Assembly (NCBI RefSeq): GCF_029428875.1
Contig: NZ_JAJSOO010000001.1
Coordinates: 3,286,001 to 3,350,000 of the forward strand
Reading direction: 5' to 3'
From: Streptomyces sp. JH34
GTDB taxonomy: Bacteria; Actinomycetota; Actinomycetes; Streptomycetales; Streptomycetaceae
Length of the DNA: 64,000 nt
Shown here: positions 1 to 8,823 of the stretch, in pieces
Position numbering within the stretch: the stretch's first letter is position 1
Layout: each line of letters begins with the position of its first letter
Notes under the pieces: model-generated
What the model saw: the letters and a program-made list of their open reading frames with translations, nothing else
Told to the model about the DNA's origin: nothing
Databases searched by the model: none
Program-made: the position numbers and the translations under genes

Positions 1-203
1 GGATGACATAGGGCCCGGACATGACACCCATGTTCCCCGCCCCACCGCCCGTTCGTCACCTTGTTTTGCGAGCGTTCGGCCAGAAGTTCGGCAAAGAAAG
101 TAAAGCGAGCAGGAACCTCGTGGTCTCTTGTCTGCGTTAGGACGGGTGACGGTAGCTTTCGTGATGGCACGAAGCCCGCACACGACGAGGAAAGGGACTT
201 CCC

Positions 204-779
204 ATGGCTGTAAGCCTGTCCAAGGGCGGCAACGTCTCGCTCACCAAGGAGGCCCCGGGCCTGACCGCCGTCACGGTCGGCCTCGGCTGGGACGTCCGCA
301 CCACCACCGGCACCGACTTCGACCTCGACGCCTCGGCGATCGCGGTCAACACCGCCGGCAAGGTCTACTCCGACGGCCACTTCGTCTTCTTCAACAACAA
401 GGCGACGCCGGACCAGACCATCGTCCACACCGGTGACAACGTCACGGGCCAGGGCGAGGGCGACGACGAGCAGATCAACGTCAACCTGGCGGGCCTCCCG
501 GCGGACATCGACAAGATCGTGTTCCCGGTCTCCATCTACGACGCCGAGTCGCGCAGCCAGAACTTCGGCCAGGTGCGGAACGCCTTCATCCGCATCATCA
601 ACCAGGCCGGCGGCACCGAGATCGCCCGCTACGACCTGAGCGAGGACGCCGCCACCGAGACCGCGATGGTCTTCGGCGAGCTCTACCGCAACGGCGCCGA
701 GTGGAAGTTCCGCGCGGTCGGCCAGGGTTACGCCTCGGGCCTGCGCGGCATCGCCCAGGACTTCGGCGTCAACCTCTGA
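204..779 (+). CDS. TerD family stress/tellurium-resistance protein
   Basis: A 191-residue single-domain TerD protein. The family binds calcium through acidic loops; here the [11 protein letters not shown] segment (about residues 36-46) and [10 protein letters not shown] (about 56-65) are the recognisable family blocks. TerD proteins are cytoplasmic and linked to tellurite, oxidative and phage stress and, in Streptomyces, to development; the exact role is unknown. The start is the ATG at 204, preceded by an AAAGGGA ribosome site about 8 nt away. A 16-bp hairpin follows the stop codon, so the gene is probably monocistronic. The family recurs in this window as the C-terminal domain of the 12.6-14.7 kb nuclease fusion. 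Confidence 0.93.
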   Translation: MAVSLSKGGNVSLTKEAPGLTAVTVGLGWDVRTTTGTDFDLDASAIAVNTAGKVYSDGHFVFFNNKATPDQTIVHTGDNVTGQGEGDDEQINVNLAGLPADIDKIVFPVSIYDAESRSQNFGQVRNAFIRIINQAGGTEIARYDLSEDAATETAMVFGELYRNGAEWKFRAVGQGYASGLRGIAQDFGVNL

Positions 780-794
780 CGCGACGGCTTTCCC

Positions 795-836
795 ACGGGA
801 GCCCCCGCCCGACTCCGGTCGGCGGGGGCTCCCGTG
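795..836 (+). terminator. Hairpin terminator after the TerD gene
   Basis: Perfect 16-bp inverted repeat (795-810 with 821-836) and a 10-nt loop. It lies 15 nt after the stop codon and lacks a long T tract, as is common for Streptomyces terminators. Confidence 0.75.
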
Positions 837-1009
837 CGTCCGCGTCACCCGCCCCTCCGCACACGCCAGATAGCGGACACGAACGCATCCCAGTCGGACA
901 AGAACTGGTCAAAAACTTGTGAGGTAATTGTCGGCGACCCGTCAAAAGGGTTCATTCGGTGGCACGCTCTCCGCTCGTACCCCCCACAGGAACGAGCAAC
1001 GGAGAAGGC

Positions 1010-2587
1010 ATGACCCCCCACATGAACACCCGTCGCGCCGCTGCCCTGACCGCAGTTGCCGCGATGGTCGTCGTCGGCGTCCAGACCGGTACCGCCACGG
1101 CCGGTACCGGAACCGGTGACAGCAAGGCCTCTTCGTCCGGCGCCACCACCCTCGGCGTGAACTCCGCCGCTCAGCGCACCGGCGCCCTGCGCACCGCGCA
1201 GGATGACGCCCCGGCCGCAGCGAAGGCCCTCGGGCTGGGCGGCCAGGAGAAACTGATCGTCCGTGACGTGATCAAGGACGCGCACGGCACGGTCCACACC
1301 CGCTACGAGCGCACCTACGCCGGGCTCCCGGTCCTCGGCGGCGACCTGGTCACCCACACCGCGGCGGACGGGAAGTCCAAGGGCGTGGACAAGGCCACGG
1401 ACGCCCGCATATCCGTGCCGTCGACGCAGCCGGAGCTGAAGGCCGCGGCGAGCGCCCGCAAGGTCGTCTGGGCGGGCCACGGCAAGCCGGCCCTCGCCTT
1501 CGAGACCGTGCGCGAGGGAGTGCAGAAGGACGGCACGCCCAGCCGGCTGCACATCATCACCGACGCCACGACCGGCAAGAAGCTGCACAGCTTCGAGGCC
1601 GTCGAGACCGGCACCGGCAACAGCCAGTACAGCGGCCAGGTGACGCTGTCGACCACCAAGGGCGCCTCGGGCTTCGAGCTGACCGACGGCGACCGGGGCG
1701 GCCACAAGACGTACGACCTCGACCAGAAGCAGAACGGCACCGGAGACCTCGTCACCGACACCGACGACACCTGGGGCGACGGCACCGGCGGCGACCGCCA
1801 GACCGCGGCGGTCGACGCCCACTACGGCGCGGCGACGACCTGGGACTTCTACAAGAACGAGCTGGGCCGCGACGGCATAGCCGGGGACGGAAAGGCCGCG
1901 TACTCCCGCGTCCACTACGGCACCGGCTACGTCAACGCCTTCTGGGACGACAGCTGCTTCTGCATGACCTACGGCGACGGGGCCGACGACAAGAGCGCCC
2001 TCACCGCGATCGACGTCGCCGGCCACGAGATGAGCCACGGCCTGACCGCCGCCACCGCCAACCTCGACTACTCCGGCGAGTCCGGCGGCCTCAACGAGGC
2101 GACCAGCGACATCTTCGGCTCCTCCGTCGAGTTCTTCGCCGACAACACCACCGATCCCGGGGACTACCTCATCGGCGAGAAGATCGACATCAACGGCGAC
2201 GGAACTCCCCTGCGTTACATGGACAAGCCGAGCAAGGACGGCGGCTCGGCGGACTACTGGGACGCCGGCGTCGGCGACCTCGACGTGCACTACTCCTCCG
2301 GCGTCGCCAACCACTTCTTCTACCTGCTGGCCGAGGGCAGCGGCGCCAAGACCATCGGCGGCGTCGACTACGACTCCCCGACCGCCGACGGCTCCACGGT
2401 CACCGGCATCGGCCGCCAGAAGGCTTATCAGATCTGGTACAAGGCGCTCTCCGTCTACATGACGTCGAGCACCGACTACGCCGGCGCCCGGGTCGCGACC
2501 GAGAAGGCCGCCACCGACCTGTTCGGGGCCGACAGCGCCGAACTCAAGGCCGTCGACGCGGCCTGGGCCGGGGTCAACGTCAAGTAA
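1010..2587 (+). CDS. Secreted M4 (thermolysin-family) neutral metalloprotease
   Basis: A zinc metallopeptidase precursor of 525 residues from the ATG at 1010, which has GGAG at 1001-1004. The N-terminus (MTPHMNTRR followed by a hydrophobic stretch ending near ATA) is a signal peptide. It is followed by an FTP/PepSY-type propeptide (about residues 75-220) and the M4 catalytic domain. The zinc motif HEMSH lies at residues 339-343, and GGLNEATSD supplies the third ligand, Glu363. No C-terminal P-domain is visible, so the enzyme ends with the peptidase domain. It should be exported, auto-process its propeptide and degrade extracellular protein. The only doubt is the start: an in-frame ATG at 1022 is also possible. 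Confidence 0.93.
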   Translation: MTPHMNTRRAAALTAVAAMVVVGVQTGTATAGTGTGDSKASSSGATTLGVNSAAQRTGALRTAQDDAPAAAKALGLGGQEKLIVRDVIKDAHGTVHTRYERTYAGLPVLGGDLVTHTAADGKSKGVDKATDARISVPSTQPELKAAASARKVVWAGHGKPALAFETVREGVQKDGTPSRLHIITDATTGKKLHSFEAVETGTGNSQYSGQVTLSTTKGASGFELTDGDRGGHKTYDLDQKQNGTGDLVTDTDDTWGDGTGGDRQTAAVDAHYGAATTWDFYKNELGRDGIAGDGKAAYSRVHYGTGYVNAFWDDSCFCMTYGDGADDKSALTAIDVAGHEMSHGLTAATANLDYSGESGGLNEATSDIFGSSVEFFADNTTDPGDYLIGEKIDINGDGTPLRYMDKPSKDGGSADYWDAGVGDLDVHYSSGVANHFFYLLAEGSGAKTIGGVDYDSPTADGSTVTGIGRQKAYQIWYKALSVYMTSSTDYAGARVATEKAATDLFGADSAELKAVDAAWAGVNVK

Positions 2588-2605
2588 CACCCGCCCTGTT
2601 CCGGA

Positions 2606-2630
2606 GCCGGTCCGCCTTCGGCGGGCCGGC
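2606..2630. terminator. Hairpin between the M4 protease and hbpS
   Basis: An 11-bp GC-rich inverted repeat with one G-T pair and a 3-nt loop, lying 18 nt past the protease stop and between two convergent genes. Confidence 0.55.
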
Positions 2631-2772
2631 TTCCGCGTGTCGCAGGACCCTTGGACCGTTCCGGGCGCATCACGAGGACGACCTCGACCACGCCGTTGCT
2701 ACCTGTGGCGGAGCCTTCGCCCGCCTCGCGATCATCCGGAACCCCCTACTGCCGCCCTCGCCGGGCCGGCCG

Positions 2773-3330
2773 TCAGCGGCTGAGCGCGGCGACACCCGCC
2801 GCGGCGAACTTCTCGTCGAGGTCGCCGCTCGGCGCGCCCGCGACTCCGATGCCCGCCAGGGGGGCGCCCTTGACCTGCACGGGCGAGCCGCCGGCCAGGA
2901 ACAGGGTGCCGGGGATGTCCTTCAGGTTCGGGGCCTGCTCCAGACGCTTGACCAGTTCGGACGTCGGCGCGTTCCAGGAGACGGCGGTGTACGCCTTCTT
3001 CACGGCGGACTCGGGGGACTGCGGGCCCGCGCCGTCGCCGCGCAGCGTGACGACGGTGTTGCCGTCGCGGTCGACGACGGCGACCGAGACGCGCTGGTTC
3101 TCCTTCTTCGCGGCGTCCAGGGCGGCCTGCGCGGCCTTGGACGCGGCGGCGACGGTCAGGTGCGTGGACTGCTGGAGGTTCCGGTCCGCGGCGTCGGCCT
3201 TCACGACGGCGGCGGGCGCGGCGGCCGGGGTGGACGCGTTCGCGGACATCGCGCCGAAGGTTCCGGCACCCAGCGCCGCGGCGGCGACGGCACCGGTCAG
3301 GACACGGTTGCGCAGGGACATCTTCTTCAT
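2773..3330 (-). CDS. hbpS: HbpS-like secreted haem-binding protein (GlcG/HbpS family)
   Basis: A 185-residue protein starting MKKMSLRNR, with a signal peptide (about residues 1-32, hydrophobic core ending ANAS) and one GlcG/HbpS domain (about 50-185). In S. reticuli, HbpS binds haem and iron outside the cell and gates the sensor kinase SenS under redox stress. This gene is divergent from a NarL-type kinase/regulator pair matching senS-senR, which strongly supports the assignment. The start at 3330 is preferred because the signal peptide begins there; the longer in-frame extension upstream reads as non-coding. The haem ligand cannot be assigned from sequence alone. Confidence 0.85.
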   Translation of the reverse strand: MKKMSLRNRVLTGAVAAAALGAGTFGAMSANASTPAAAPAAVVKADAADRNLQQSTHLTVAAASKAAQAALDAAKKENQRVSVAVVDRDGNTVVTLRGDGAGPQSPESAVKKAYTAVSWNAPTSELVKRLEQAPNLKDIPGTLFLAGGSPVQVKGAPLAGIGVAGAPSGDLDEKFAAAGVAALSR

Positions 3331-3594
3331 GGTGGGCTCCTGGGGTGAGTGCCGGCCCGGTCTCGAACCGTCCGGCTTCGGGTTTCGGCTTCCGGTATCG
3401 ATCCTCCGGCCGGAACCGGGCCCGGTCCGTCGGCGTACCGGCTCGAAGCCGCACCCGTGTCGGCCGACGCCCCCGTCAGCCGATCGGTTGATGCGGAGGT
3501 GGCCCGCAGGGGCGACCATGGGATGTCCACGCAGGTCAGCGGCTGCGCGGCGACGCGAGAGCGCAGGACAGACCGAGGGAGCGCGGGGTACGAC

Positions 3595-4953
3595 GTGCGG
3601 CGGAACCGAACCGGGCAGGCCCCGGAGCGAGCGGCGTCGGCCGACTCGGGCACCACACACCGCGGGGGTGCGGCGGGCGACCCGGACGCACGGTGGCCGG
3701 CCCTCCTCATGCACGCCGCGTTCTTCCTGCTGCTCGGCGCCTCCCTCGCACGCTTCCTCATGCGCCACCCCGGCGAGACCCGTACCCCCTGGATCATCGG
3801 GCTGTCGGCCGTGCTCGCCGCGCTGTACCTCCTCGGACCGGTGCTCGGCTCGCGACCCACGCCCCGCCGGCTGACCTGGCTCGGCGCCCTCGTCCTGGTG
3901 TGGATGGTCCTGGTCGTCCTCGCGCCGAGCTTCGCGTGGTGCGCCGTCCCGCTCTTCTACACGGGCCTGCGGATCCTGCCGCCGCGCGCCGCCCTGGCGC
4001 TCGTCTCCCTGCTCACCGCGTTCGTCGTCGCCGCGCAGCTACGGCTCGCGACCGGCTTCGACCCGAACCTCGTCCTGGCACCGCCCGCCGTCGCGGCCGT
4101 CGCCACCGCCGTCTTCGTCCACATGCAGCGCCAGGCCGTACGCCAACGGGACCTGGCCGTACGTCAGCGCGAGCTGATCGACGATCTGCTCCGCACCCGG
4201 CGGGAACTGGCCGCCACCGAGCGCCGGGAGGGGACCCTCGCCGAACGCCAGCGGCTGTCCATGGAGATCCACGACACCCTGGCCCAAGGGCTCTCCAGCC
4301 AGCAGATGCTGCTCCAGGCGGCCGACCGCTCCTGGGACGCCGACCCGGCAACCGCCCGCCGCCACGTCCTCACGGCGACCGGCATCGCGGAGCGCAACCT
4401 CGCGGAGGCCCGCCGCTTCGTGCACGACCTCGCGCCGGCCGACCTGGCGGAGGGCGGCGGGCTGGAAGCGGCGCTGCACGCGCTCGCCACCCGGGAGACC
4501 GCCCAGGCTCGTGGAGGCCTCACCGTCCGCTGCCATGTGGAGGGCACCCCGGCCCTCCCGCTTCCCGACCGGGTGCAGTCCGCGCTCCTGCGGATCGCGC
4601 AGGGCGCACTCGCCAACGTCACCGAGCACGCGGATGCCACCGTCGCCGCGCTGACGCTGACCCACCTGGACGACCGCGTCGTCCTCGACGTCGCCGACAA
4701 CGGCCGCGGCTTCAGCCCCGAGCGGCAGAAACCCCGACCGGCCGGCGGCGTACGCGGCCACGGGCTGCCCGCGATGAGGGCCCGGGTCCAGCAGCTCGGC
4801 GGCACGCTGACCATCGAATCGGCGCCCGGCGAAGGCACCGTGCTGTCCGCCGCCGTGCCCCTGGCCGCGCACCCGGGCGCCCCCGGCCCGGCGTCCGGGC
4901 AACACACCTCGTCCGCCCCACCCGCCCCACCCGCTCCGGAGGAACGCGCATGA
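3595..4953 (+). CDS. senS: Sensor histidine kinase, SenS-like (NarL/HisKA_3 class)
   Basis: A membrane kinase of 452 residues from the GTG at 3595, which has GGGG 6 nt upstream. About six hydrophobic segments occupy the first half, with only short loops. The HisKA_3 domain follows, with the phospho-accepting His in RLSMEIHDTLAQ (about residue 226), then an HATPase with ANVTEHA, DNGRGF and GHGLPAMRARVQQLGG. A proline-rich tail ends the protein. It overlaps the response regulator by 4 nt (ATGA), so the two are co-translated. By analogy with S. reticuli it autophosphorylates when HbpS signals haem-iron/redox stress. In-frame starts exist upstream (for example ATG near 3523), so the N-terminus is uncertain. 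Confidence 0.88.
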   Translation: MRRNRTGQAPERAASADSGTTHRGGAAGDPDARWPALLMHAAFFLLLGASLARFLMRHPGETRTPWIIGLSAVLAALYLLGPVLGSRPTPRRLTWLGALVLVWMVLVVLAPSFAWCAVPLFYTGLRILPPRAALALVSLLTAFVVAAQLRLATGFDPNLVLAPPAVAAVATAVFVHMQRQAVRQRDLAVRQRELIDDLLRTRRELAATERREGTLAERQRLSMEIHDTLAQGLSSQQMLLQAADRSWDADPATARRHVLTATGIAERNLAEARRFVHDLAPADLAEGGGLEAALHALATRETAQARGGLTVRCHVEGTPALPLPDRVQSALLRIAQGALANVTEHADATVAALTLTHLDDRVVLDVADNGRGFSPERQKPRPAGGVRGHGLPAMRARVQQLGGTLTIESAPGEGTVLSAAVPLAAHPGAPGPASGQHTSSAPPAPPAPEERA

Positions 4954-5582
4954 CCCCGCCCGTACGGATCCTGCTCTGCGACGACCACGCCGTCGTACGG
5001 GCCGGACTGCTCGCCCTCCTCGGCGGCGAACCCGACATCGAGGTCGTGGGCGGGGCGGGCAGCGGCGAGGAGGCCGTCGCCCTCACCGCACGGCTCGGGC
5101 CCGACGTCGTCCTGATGGACCTCCAGCTGGGCGCCGGCATCGACGGCGTAGAGGCGACCCGCCGCATCACGAGCGCCGGGGCAGGTGCGGTCCACGTGCT
5201 CGTCCTCACGACGTACGACACCGACGCGGACATCACCCGCGCCATCGAGGCGGGAGCCACCGGCTACCTGCTGAAGGCCGAACGCCCCGAGGAACTCTTC
5301 GCCGCCATCCGGGCCGCCGCGCAGGGCCGCACGACGCTCTCCCCGCCGGTCGCCAGCCGTGTCATGGCCCGGATGCGCAGCCCCCGTCCCACCCTGACCG
5401 AACGCGAACTCGACATCCTGGGCCAGCTGTCACAGGGCCTCGGCAACCGTGACATCGCACGGGCCCTCTTCATCAGCGAGGCCACCGTCAAGACCCACCT
5501 GGGCCGGATCTACGAGAAGCTCGGCGTGGACACCCGGGCGGGAGCGGTCGCCGTAGCCAAGGAACAACGCCTGCTCCCCTGA
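4950..5582 (+). CDS. senR: Response regulator, SenR-like (NarL/FixJ family)
   Basis: A 210-residue regulator. The receiver domain (about residues 5-120) has the acidic pair D11-D12, phospho-acceptor D57 in VVLMDLQL, a Thr-Thr switch in VLVLTTYD and the conserved Lys in YLLKAE. A LuxR-type HTH lies at about 145-205 (LTERELDILGQLSQG, then ATVKTHLGRIYEKL). The ATG at 4950 overlaps the kinase stop and has GGAGGAA just upstream. In the known HbpS-SenS-SenR system the regulator controls hbpS, its own operon and antioxidant genes; that role here is inferred from context. Confidence 0.9.
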   Translation: MTPPVRILLCDDHAVVRAGLLALLGGEPDIEVVGGAGSGEEAVALTARLGPDVVLMDLQLGAGIDGVEATRRITSAGAGAVHVLVLTTYDTDADITRAIEAGATGYLLKAERPEELFAAIRAAAQGRTTLSPPVASRVMARMRSPRPTLTERELDILGQLSQGLGNRDIARALFISEATVKTHLGRIYEKLGVDTRAGAVAVAKEQRLLP

Positions 5583-5698
5583 CAGGGGCTGTCCCGCCTG
5601 CCGGTCAGGTCACGCACCCCGGGGCCCCGCCGTCTCGGTCACGCACCCCCGTCCCCGGGACGGCGCGGACGCCCCACGCGGCATGACACCATCGAACC

Positions 5699-6196
5699 GT
5701 GCTCGACATCGGCTACTCCCTCTCCCGGCGCTTCCCGGACCCCCCGCAGACCGACTACCGCCGCGCGGACGTCCACGCCCTGCGGCACGACCTGTTCTCC
5801 GGGGACGTCTACCTCGCCGACACCAAGGAGGACCGCGAAGTATCCACAGCCTGGGGATGGGTCCCCGTGCTCGACTTCGCCTGGGCACTCTGCGACATCG
5901 TCGAGCAGATCGACCGCGACCCCCGGGGCAACCGCTCGCACCGCCGGCAGTTCGCCGAGCTCGACTTCACCGAGTCGTCCGACCGCATGCTCTTCGAACG
6001 GCGCTTCGGCTGGGTGGACGTCGAGGCCGACTGGATGCCCGGCGAGGAGCCCCCGCTGACCTTCAGCCACTCCCTGCTGCGCCGCGAGGCCCGCGACTTC
6101 CTGCACGACCTGATCGCCGACCTGGCCGACATGCACGAAGGCCTCGCCGACAACCCGATCATCTGGGACCTGCAGGCACGCTTCCCCCGCCTCTGA
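5699..6196 (+). CDS. Conserved hypothetical protein
   Basis: A 165-residue acidic, soluble protein with no signal peptide or membrane segment, starting at GTG 5699. It is rich in Trp and aromatic residues (STAWGWVPVLDFAWAL, RRFGWVDVEADW) and ends RFPRL. I do not recognise a characterised family; it resembles small Streptomyces proteins of unknown function. It is convergent with the pentapeptide-repeat gene, with only 43 nt between the stops, and that gap contains a short GGAGAC repeat run. Confidence 0.7.
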   Translation: MLDIGYSLSRRFPDPPQTDYRRADVHALRHDLFSGDVYLADTKEDREVSTAWGWVPVLDFAWALCDIVEQIDRDPRGNRSHRRQFAELDFTESSDRMLFERRFGWVDVEADWMPGEEPPLTFSHSLLRREARDFLHDLIADLADMHEGLADNPIIWDLQARFPRL

Positions 6197-6239
6197 AAGC
6201 CTTCGGAGACGGAGACGGAGACGGGGACGGGCCCACCGT

Positions 6240-6938
6240 CTACGCCTCCACTCGCACCCCGATCTGCGCCGCGAACGCCGGAGCCAGCTCCATCAGCTGG
6301 GACGGGCTGATCACCGCCCCCGCCAGCCGCTCCACACCCCGCGCGATGTCGAGCTCGGCGACCGCGCGCAGATCGACGGACTCCATCCGCACGGAACTGA
6401 AGTCGGCACGTTTCAGCACGCAGTCCCGGAACTCCACCCGCACCAGCTGAGCCTCCCCGAAATCCGGCTCCGAGAGCACACACCCCTCGAACACGACGTC
6501 CTTCAGCCGTGCCGTGCGCAGATTCAGATAATCGATCTTCCCGCCCCGCACGAGCACCCGCTCCAGCACCGCACCGTGCAGCTGCACCCCGCCCAGCCGC
6601 GCGTCCAGGACCTCCACGTCCCTCAGCGACGCCCCCGCGAGATCGGTGCCCACGCCCCGTACGCCCCTGAGCACCGAGTCGATGAATCTCGCCCGCACCA
6701 GCTCCGCACGGTCCAGGGCACACTCCCGCAGCTCACAGTCCATGAACCGCGCCCCGGGACCCGACGCGTCGGCCAGGTCCGTCCCCGCGAACCGCACCCC
6801 GTCGTAATCCCCGTCTGGCTCCAGGCCCGCCCCGTCGTACTCCACGAGCTGCGGCAGTCGCACCTCCGGCCGCCTCGCCCGTGCCACCCCGTCCTTCGCC
6901 CCCGCGCCCCTGCCGCTCCTGTTGCCTGTACGTGCCAT
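6240..6938 (-). CDS. Pentapeptide-repeat protein
   Basis: A 232-residue protein from the ATG at 6938, which has a GGGGGG ribosome site; an in-frame ATG at 6947 is the alternative. After a basic N-terminus, residues of about 60-195 form repeated A(D/N)LXX-like units such as ADASG, ARFMD, AELVR and ADFSS, giving a right-handed quadrilateral beta-helix. The family is varied: some members protect gyrase (Qnr/MfpA), most have no known role. This one lacks transmembrane segments and any fused domain, so a cytoplasmic protein-binding role is the safest reading. Confidence 0.85.
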   Translation of the reverse strand: MARTGNRSGRGAGAKDGVARARRPEVRLPQLVEYDGAGLEPDGDYDGVRFAGTDLADASGPGARFMDCELRECALDRAELVRARFIDSVLRGVRGVGTDLAGASLRDVEVLDARLGGVQLHGAVLERVLVRGGKIDYLNLRTARLKDVVFEGCVLSEPDFGEAQLVRVEFRDCVLKRADFSSVRMESVDLRAVAELDIARGVERLAGAVISPSQLMELAPAFAAQIGVRVEA

Positions 6939-7056
6939 GCCCCCCATCGTGGCGCACACCACTGACATTGATGCTGATGCCCGGGTCCCGGTGTCACGGA
7001 ACCGGCCGGCCGAACCGTCCTCCCTGCAACAGCGCCCACCGCGAGGAGACCCAGCC

Positions 7057-8253
7057 ATGCAGCGCATCCACATCGTCGGCGGCGGTCTCGCCGGGCTGAC
7101 CGCCGCCATCACCGCCGCCGAATCCCGGGCGCAGGTCACCCTCCACGAGGCCCACCACACGCTCGGCGGACGGGCCAGGACCTCGGACGGCCCCTACCTC
7201 ACCAACGAAGGACCGCACGCCCTCTACCGCCGCGGCCCCCACTGGACCTGGCTCGGACAACGCGGACTGCTCGGCCCGTCCGCCTCCGTACCACCGCTCG
7301 AAGGCGCCCGCTTCCTCTTCCACCGCGACGGCGCACTACGCAGGACCCCGCCCCTCGCCATGCTGCGCCTCACCCGCCGCAACCCCCGCCTGGCACCCGT
7401 CGACACCGACTTCCACAGCTGGGCCGTCGGCCAGGTGGGCGAGGAGGGCGCCCGCGCGGCGGCCCACTACATGGGTGTGGCCCTCTTCCACCACGACCCC
7501 GGTTCGCTGTCCGCCGCGTTCGTCCAGGAACGGCTGCGCCGCGCCGCCGCACTGCCCCCGGAGGCCCGCTACCCCGTCGGAGGCTGGGCGCGGCTCGTCG
7601 ACCGGATGGCCGCCCGCGCCTGGGACCTCGGCGTACACCTCAGGACCGACGCACGCGTCGGCCCCCACGAGCTGGCGGAACTGAGCCGGGGCGGCCCCGT
7701 GATCGTCGCCACCCAGCTGGACTCCGCCCGCGTCCTCCTGGAGGACCCCGCCCTGACCTGGGACAGCGGCCGGACCGCCCTGCTCGACCTGGCCCTGCGC
7801 ACCCGGCGCGGCGACCCCTTCATCATCTCCGACCTCGACGCCCCCGGCTGGATCGAACGCTTCACCGCCCAGGACCCGACACTCGCCCCGCCCGGCGAAC
7901 AACTCGTCCAGGCCCAGATCCCCCTCGCCCCCGGCACGCCGCGCGCCCACGCCCTGCGCCGCGCCGAGGACCTGCTCGACCTCGGCTTCCCCGGCTGGCG
8001 CGACCGCACCACCTGGCGCCGGGAAGCCCTCGCGTCCGGCCGCACCGGCGCCGTCGACCAGCCGGGCACGACCTGGCGCGACCGGCCCGCCGTCGACCGC
8101 GGCGACGGCATCCTGCTCGCGGGCGACCAGGTCGCCGCCCCGGGGCTCCTCAGCGAGGTCGCGTTCAACAGCGGCATCGAAGCGGCGGTCCTGGCGGTAC
8201 GGCTGCTCGGCGGTACGGCACCGGACGCCCCCCGCACGGCGGAAACCCCCTGA
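7057..8253 (+). CDS. FAD-dependent amine oxidase/phytoene-desaturase-like oxidoreductase
   Basis: A 398-residue flavoprotein. The N-terminal Rossmann motif IVGGGLAGLTAA (about residues 5-16) and TLGGRART, typical of the amine oxidase/desaturase fold, bind FAD. The C-terminal block GDGILLAGDQVAAPGLLSEVA is the second FAD motif. The start at ATG 7057 has GAGGAG 8 nt upstream. No carotenoid or amine pathway genes sit nearby, so the substrate is unknown. It is divergent from the pentapeptide-repeat gene, with about 118 nt between the two starts. Confidence 0.85.
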   Translation: MQRIHIVGGGLAGLTAAITAAESRAQVTLHEAHHTLGGRARTSDGPYLTNEGPHALYRRGPHWTWLGQRGLLGPSASVPPLEGARFLFHRDGALRRTPPLAMLRLTRRNPRLAPVDTDFHSWAVGQVGEEGARAAAHYMGVALFHHDPGSLSAAFVQERLRRAAALPPEARYPVGGWARLVDRMAARAWDLGVHLRTDARVGPHELAELSRGGPVIVATQLDSARVLLEDPALTWDSGRTALLDLALRTRRGDPFIISDLDAPGWIERFTAQDPTLAPPGEQLVQAQIPLAPGTPRAHALRRAEDLLDLGFPGWRDRTTWRREALASGRTGAVDQPGTTWRDRPAVDRGDGILLAGDQVAAPGLLSEVAFNSGIEAAVLAVRLLGGTAPDAPRTAETP

Positions 8254-8309
8254 CCTCGGGCAGAACCGGGAGGTGCCGCCCGCGAGCCAAGACGCCGCCC
8301 CGACCCCGC

Positions 8310-8786
8310 TCAGGCCGCCCCGAGCTCCGCCAGCGCCCCGTCCGTCAGCCGGTACACCGTCCACTCGTCCTGCGGACGCGCACCCAGCGACTCGTAGAAC
8401 GCGATGGACGGGGCGTTCCAGTCCAGCACCGACCACTCCAGGCGCCCGTAACCGCGCTCCACGCAGATCCGCGCCAGCTCCGTCAACAGCGCCTTCCCGT
8501 AGCCGCCACCACGCCTCTCCGGACGGACGTACAGGTCCTCCAGATAGACGCCGTGCACCCCGCGCCACGTGGAGAAGTTGAGGAACCACAGCGCGAAACC
8601 GACCACTTCACCGTCGTCGTCCGACACCGCGACATGGGCGTACGCCGCGGGCCGCTCGCCGAACAGCGCCTCGCGCAACTGCTCCTCGGTGGCGTTCGCC
8701 TCGTCGAGCGCCTTCTCGTAGTCCGCGAGCTCACGGACCATGGCGTGGATGGCGGGGACGTCCTCGGACGTGGCTGTACGAATCAT
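8310..8786 (-). CDS. GNAT-family N-acetyltransferase (SSAT-like)
   Basis: A 158-residue complete GNAT domain. Acetyl-CoA binding motif A is VRPERRGGGYGKALL (about residues 87-101); the segments FLNFSTWRGVHGVYLEDLYV and WNAPSIAFYESLGA are typical of spermidine/diamine and thialysine acetyltransferases. It should transfer acetyl to a small amine, but the substrate is not set by sequence. It is convergent with the flavoprotein and sits 37 nt downstream of the kinase gene on the same strand, so the two could be co-transcribed. Confidence 0.88.
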   Translation of the reverse strand: MIRTATSEDVPAIHAMVRELADYEKALDEANATEEQLREALFGERPAAYAHVAVSDDDGEVVGFALWFLNFSTWRGVHGVYLEDLYVRPERRGGGYGKALLTELARICVERGYGRLEWSVLDWNAPSIAFYESLGARPQDEWTVYRLTDGALAELGAA

Positions 8787-8823
8787 GGGGGCAGCCTAGA
8801 CAGGCGGTCCGACCACGCGCCCC

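Noticed and set aside
845..2590. Very long minus-strand reading frame over the M4 protease
   Set aside because: It is the shadow of a real gene in the high-GC opposite strand: composition is Val/Gly/Ala/Arg with no domain, and the plus-strand frame has a clear HExxH protease.
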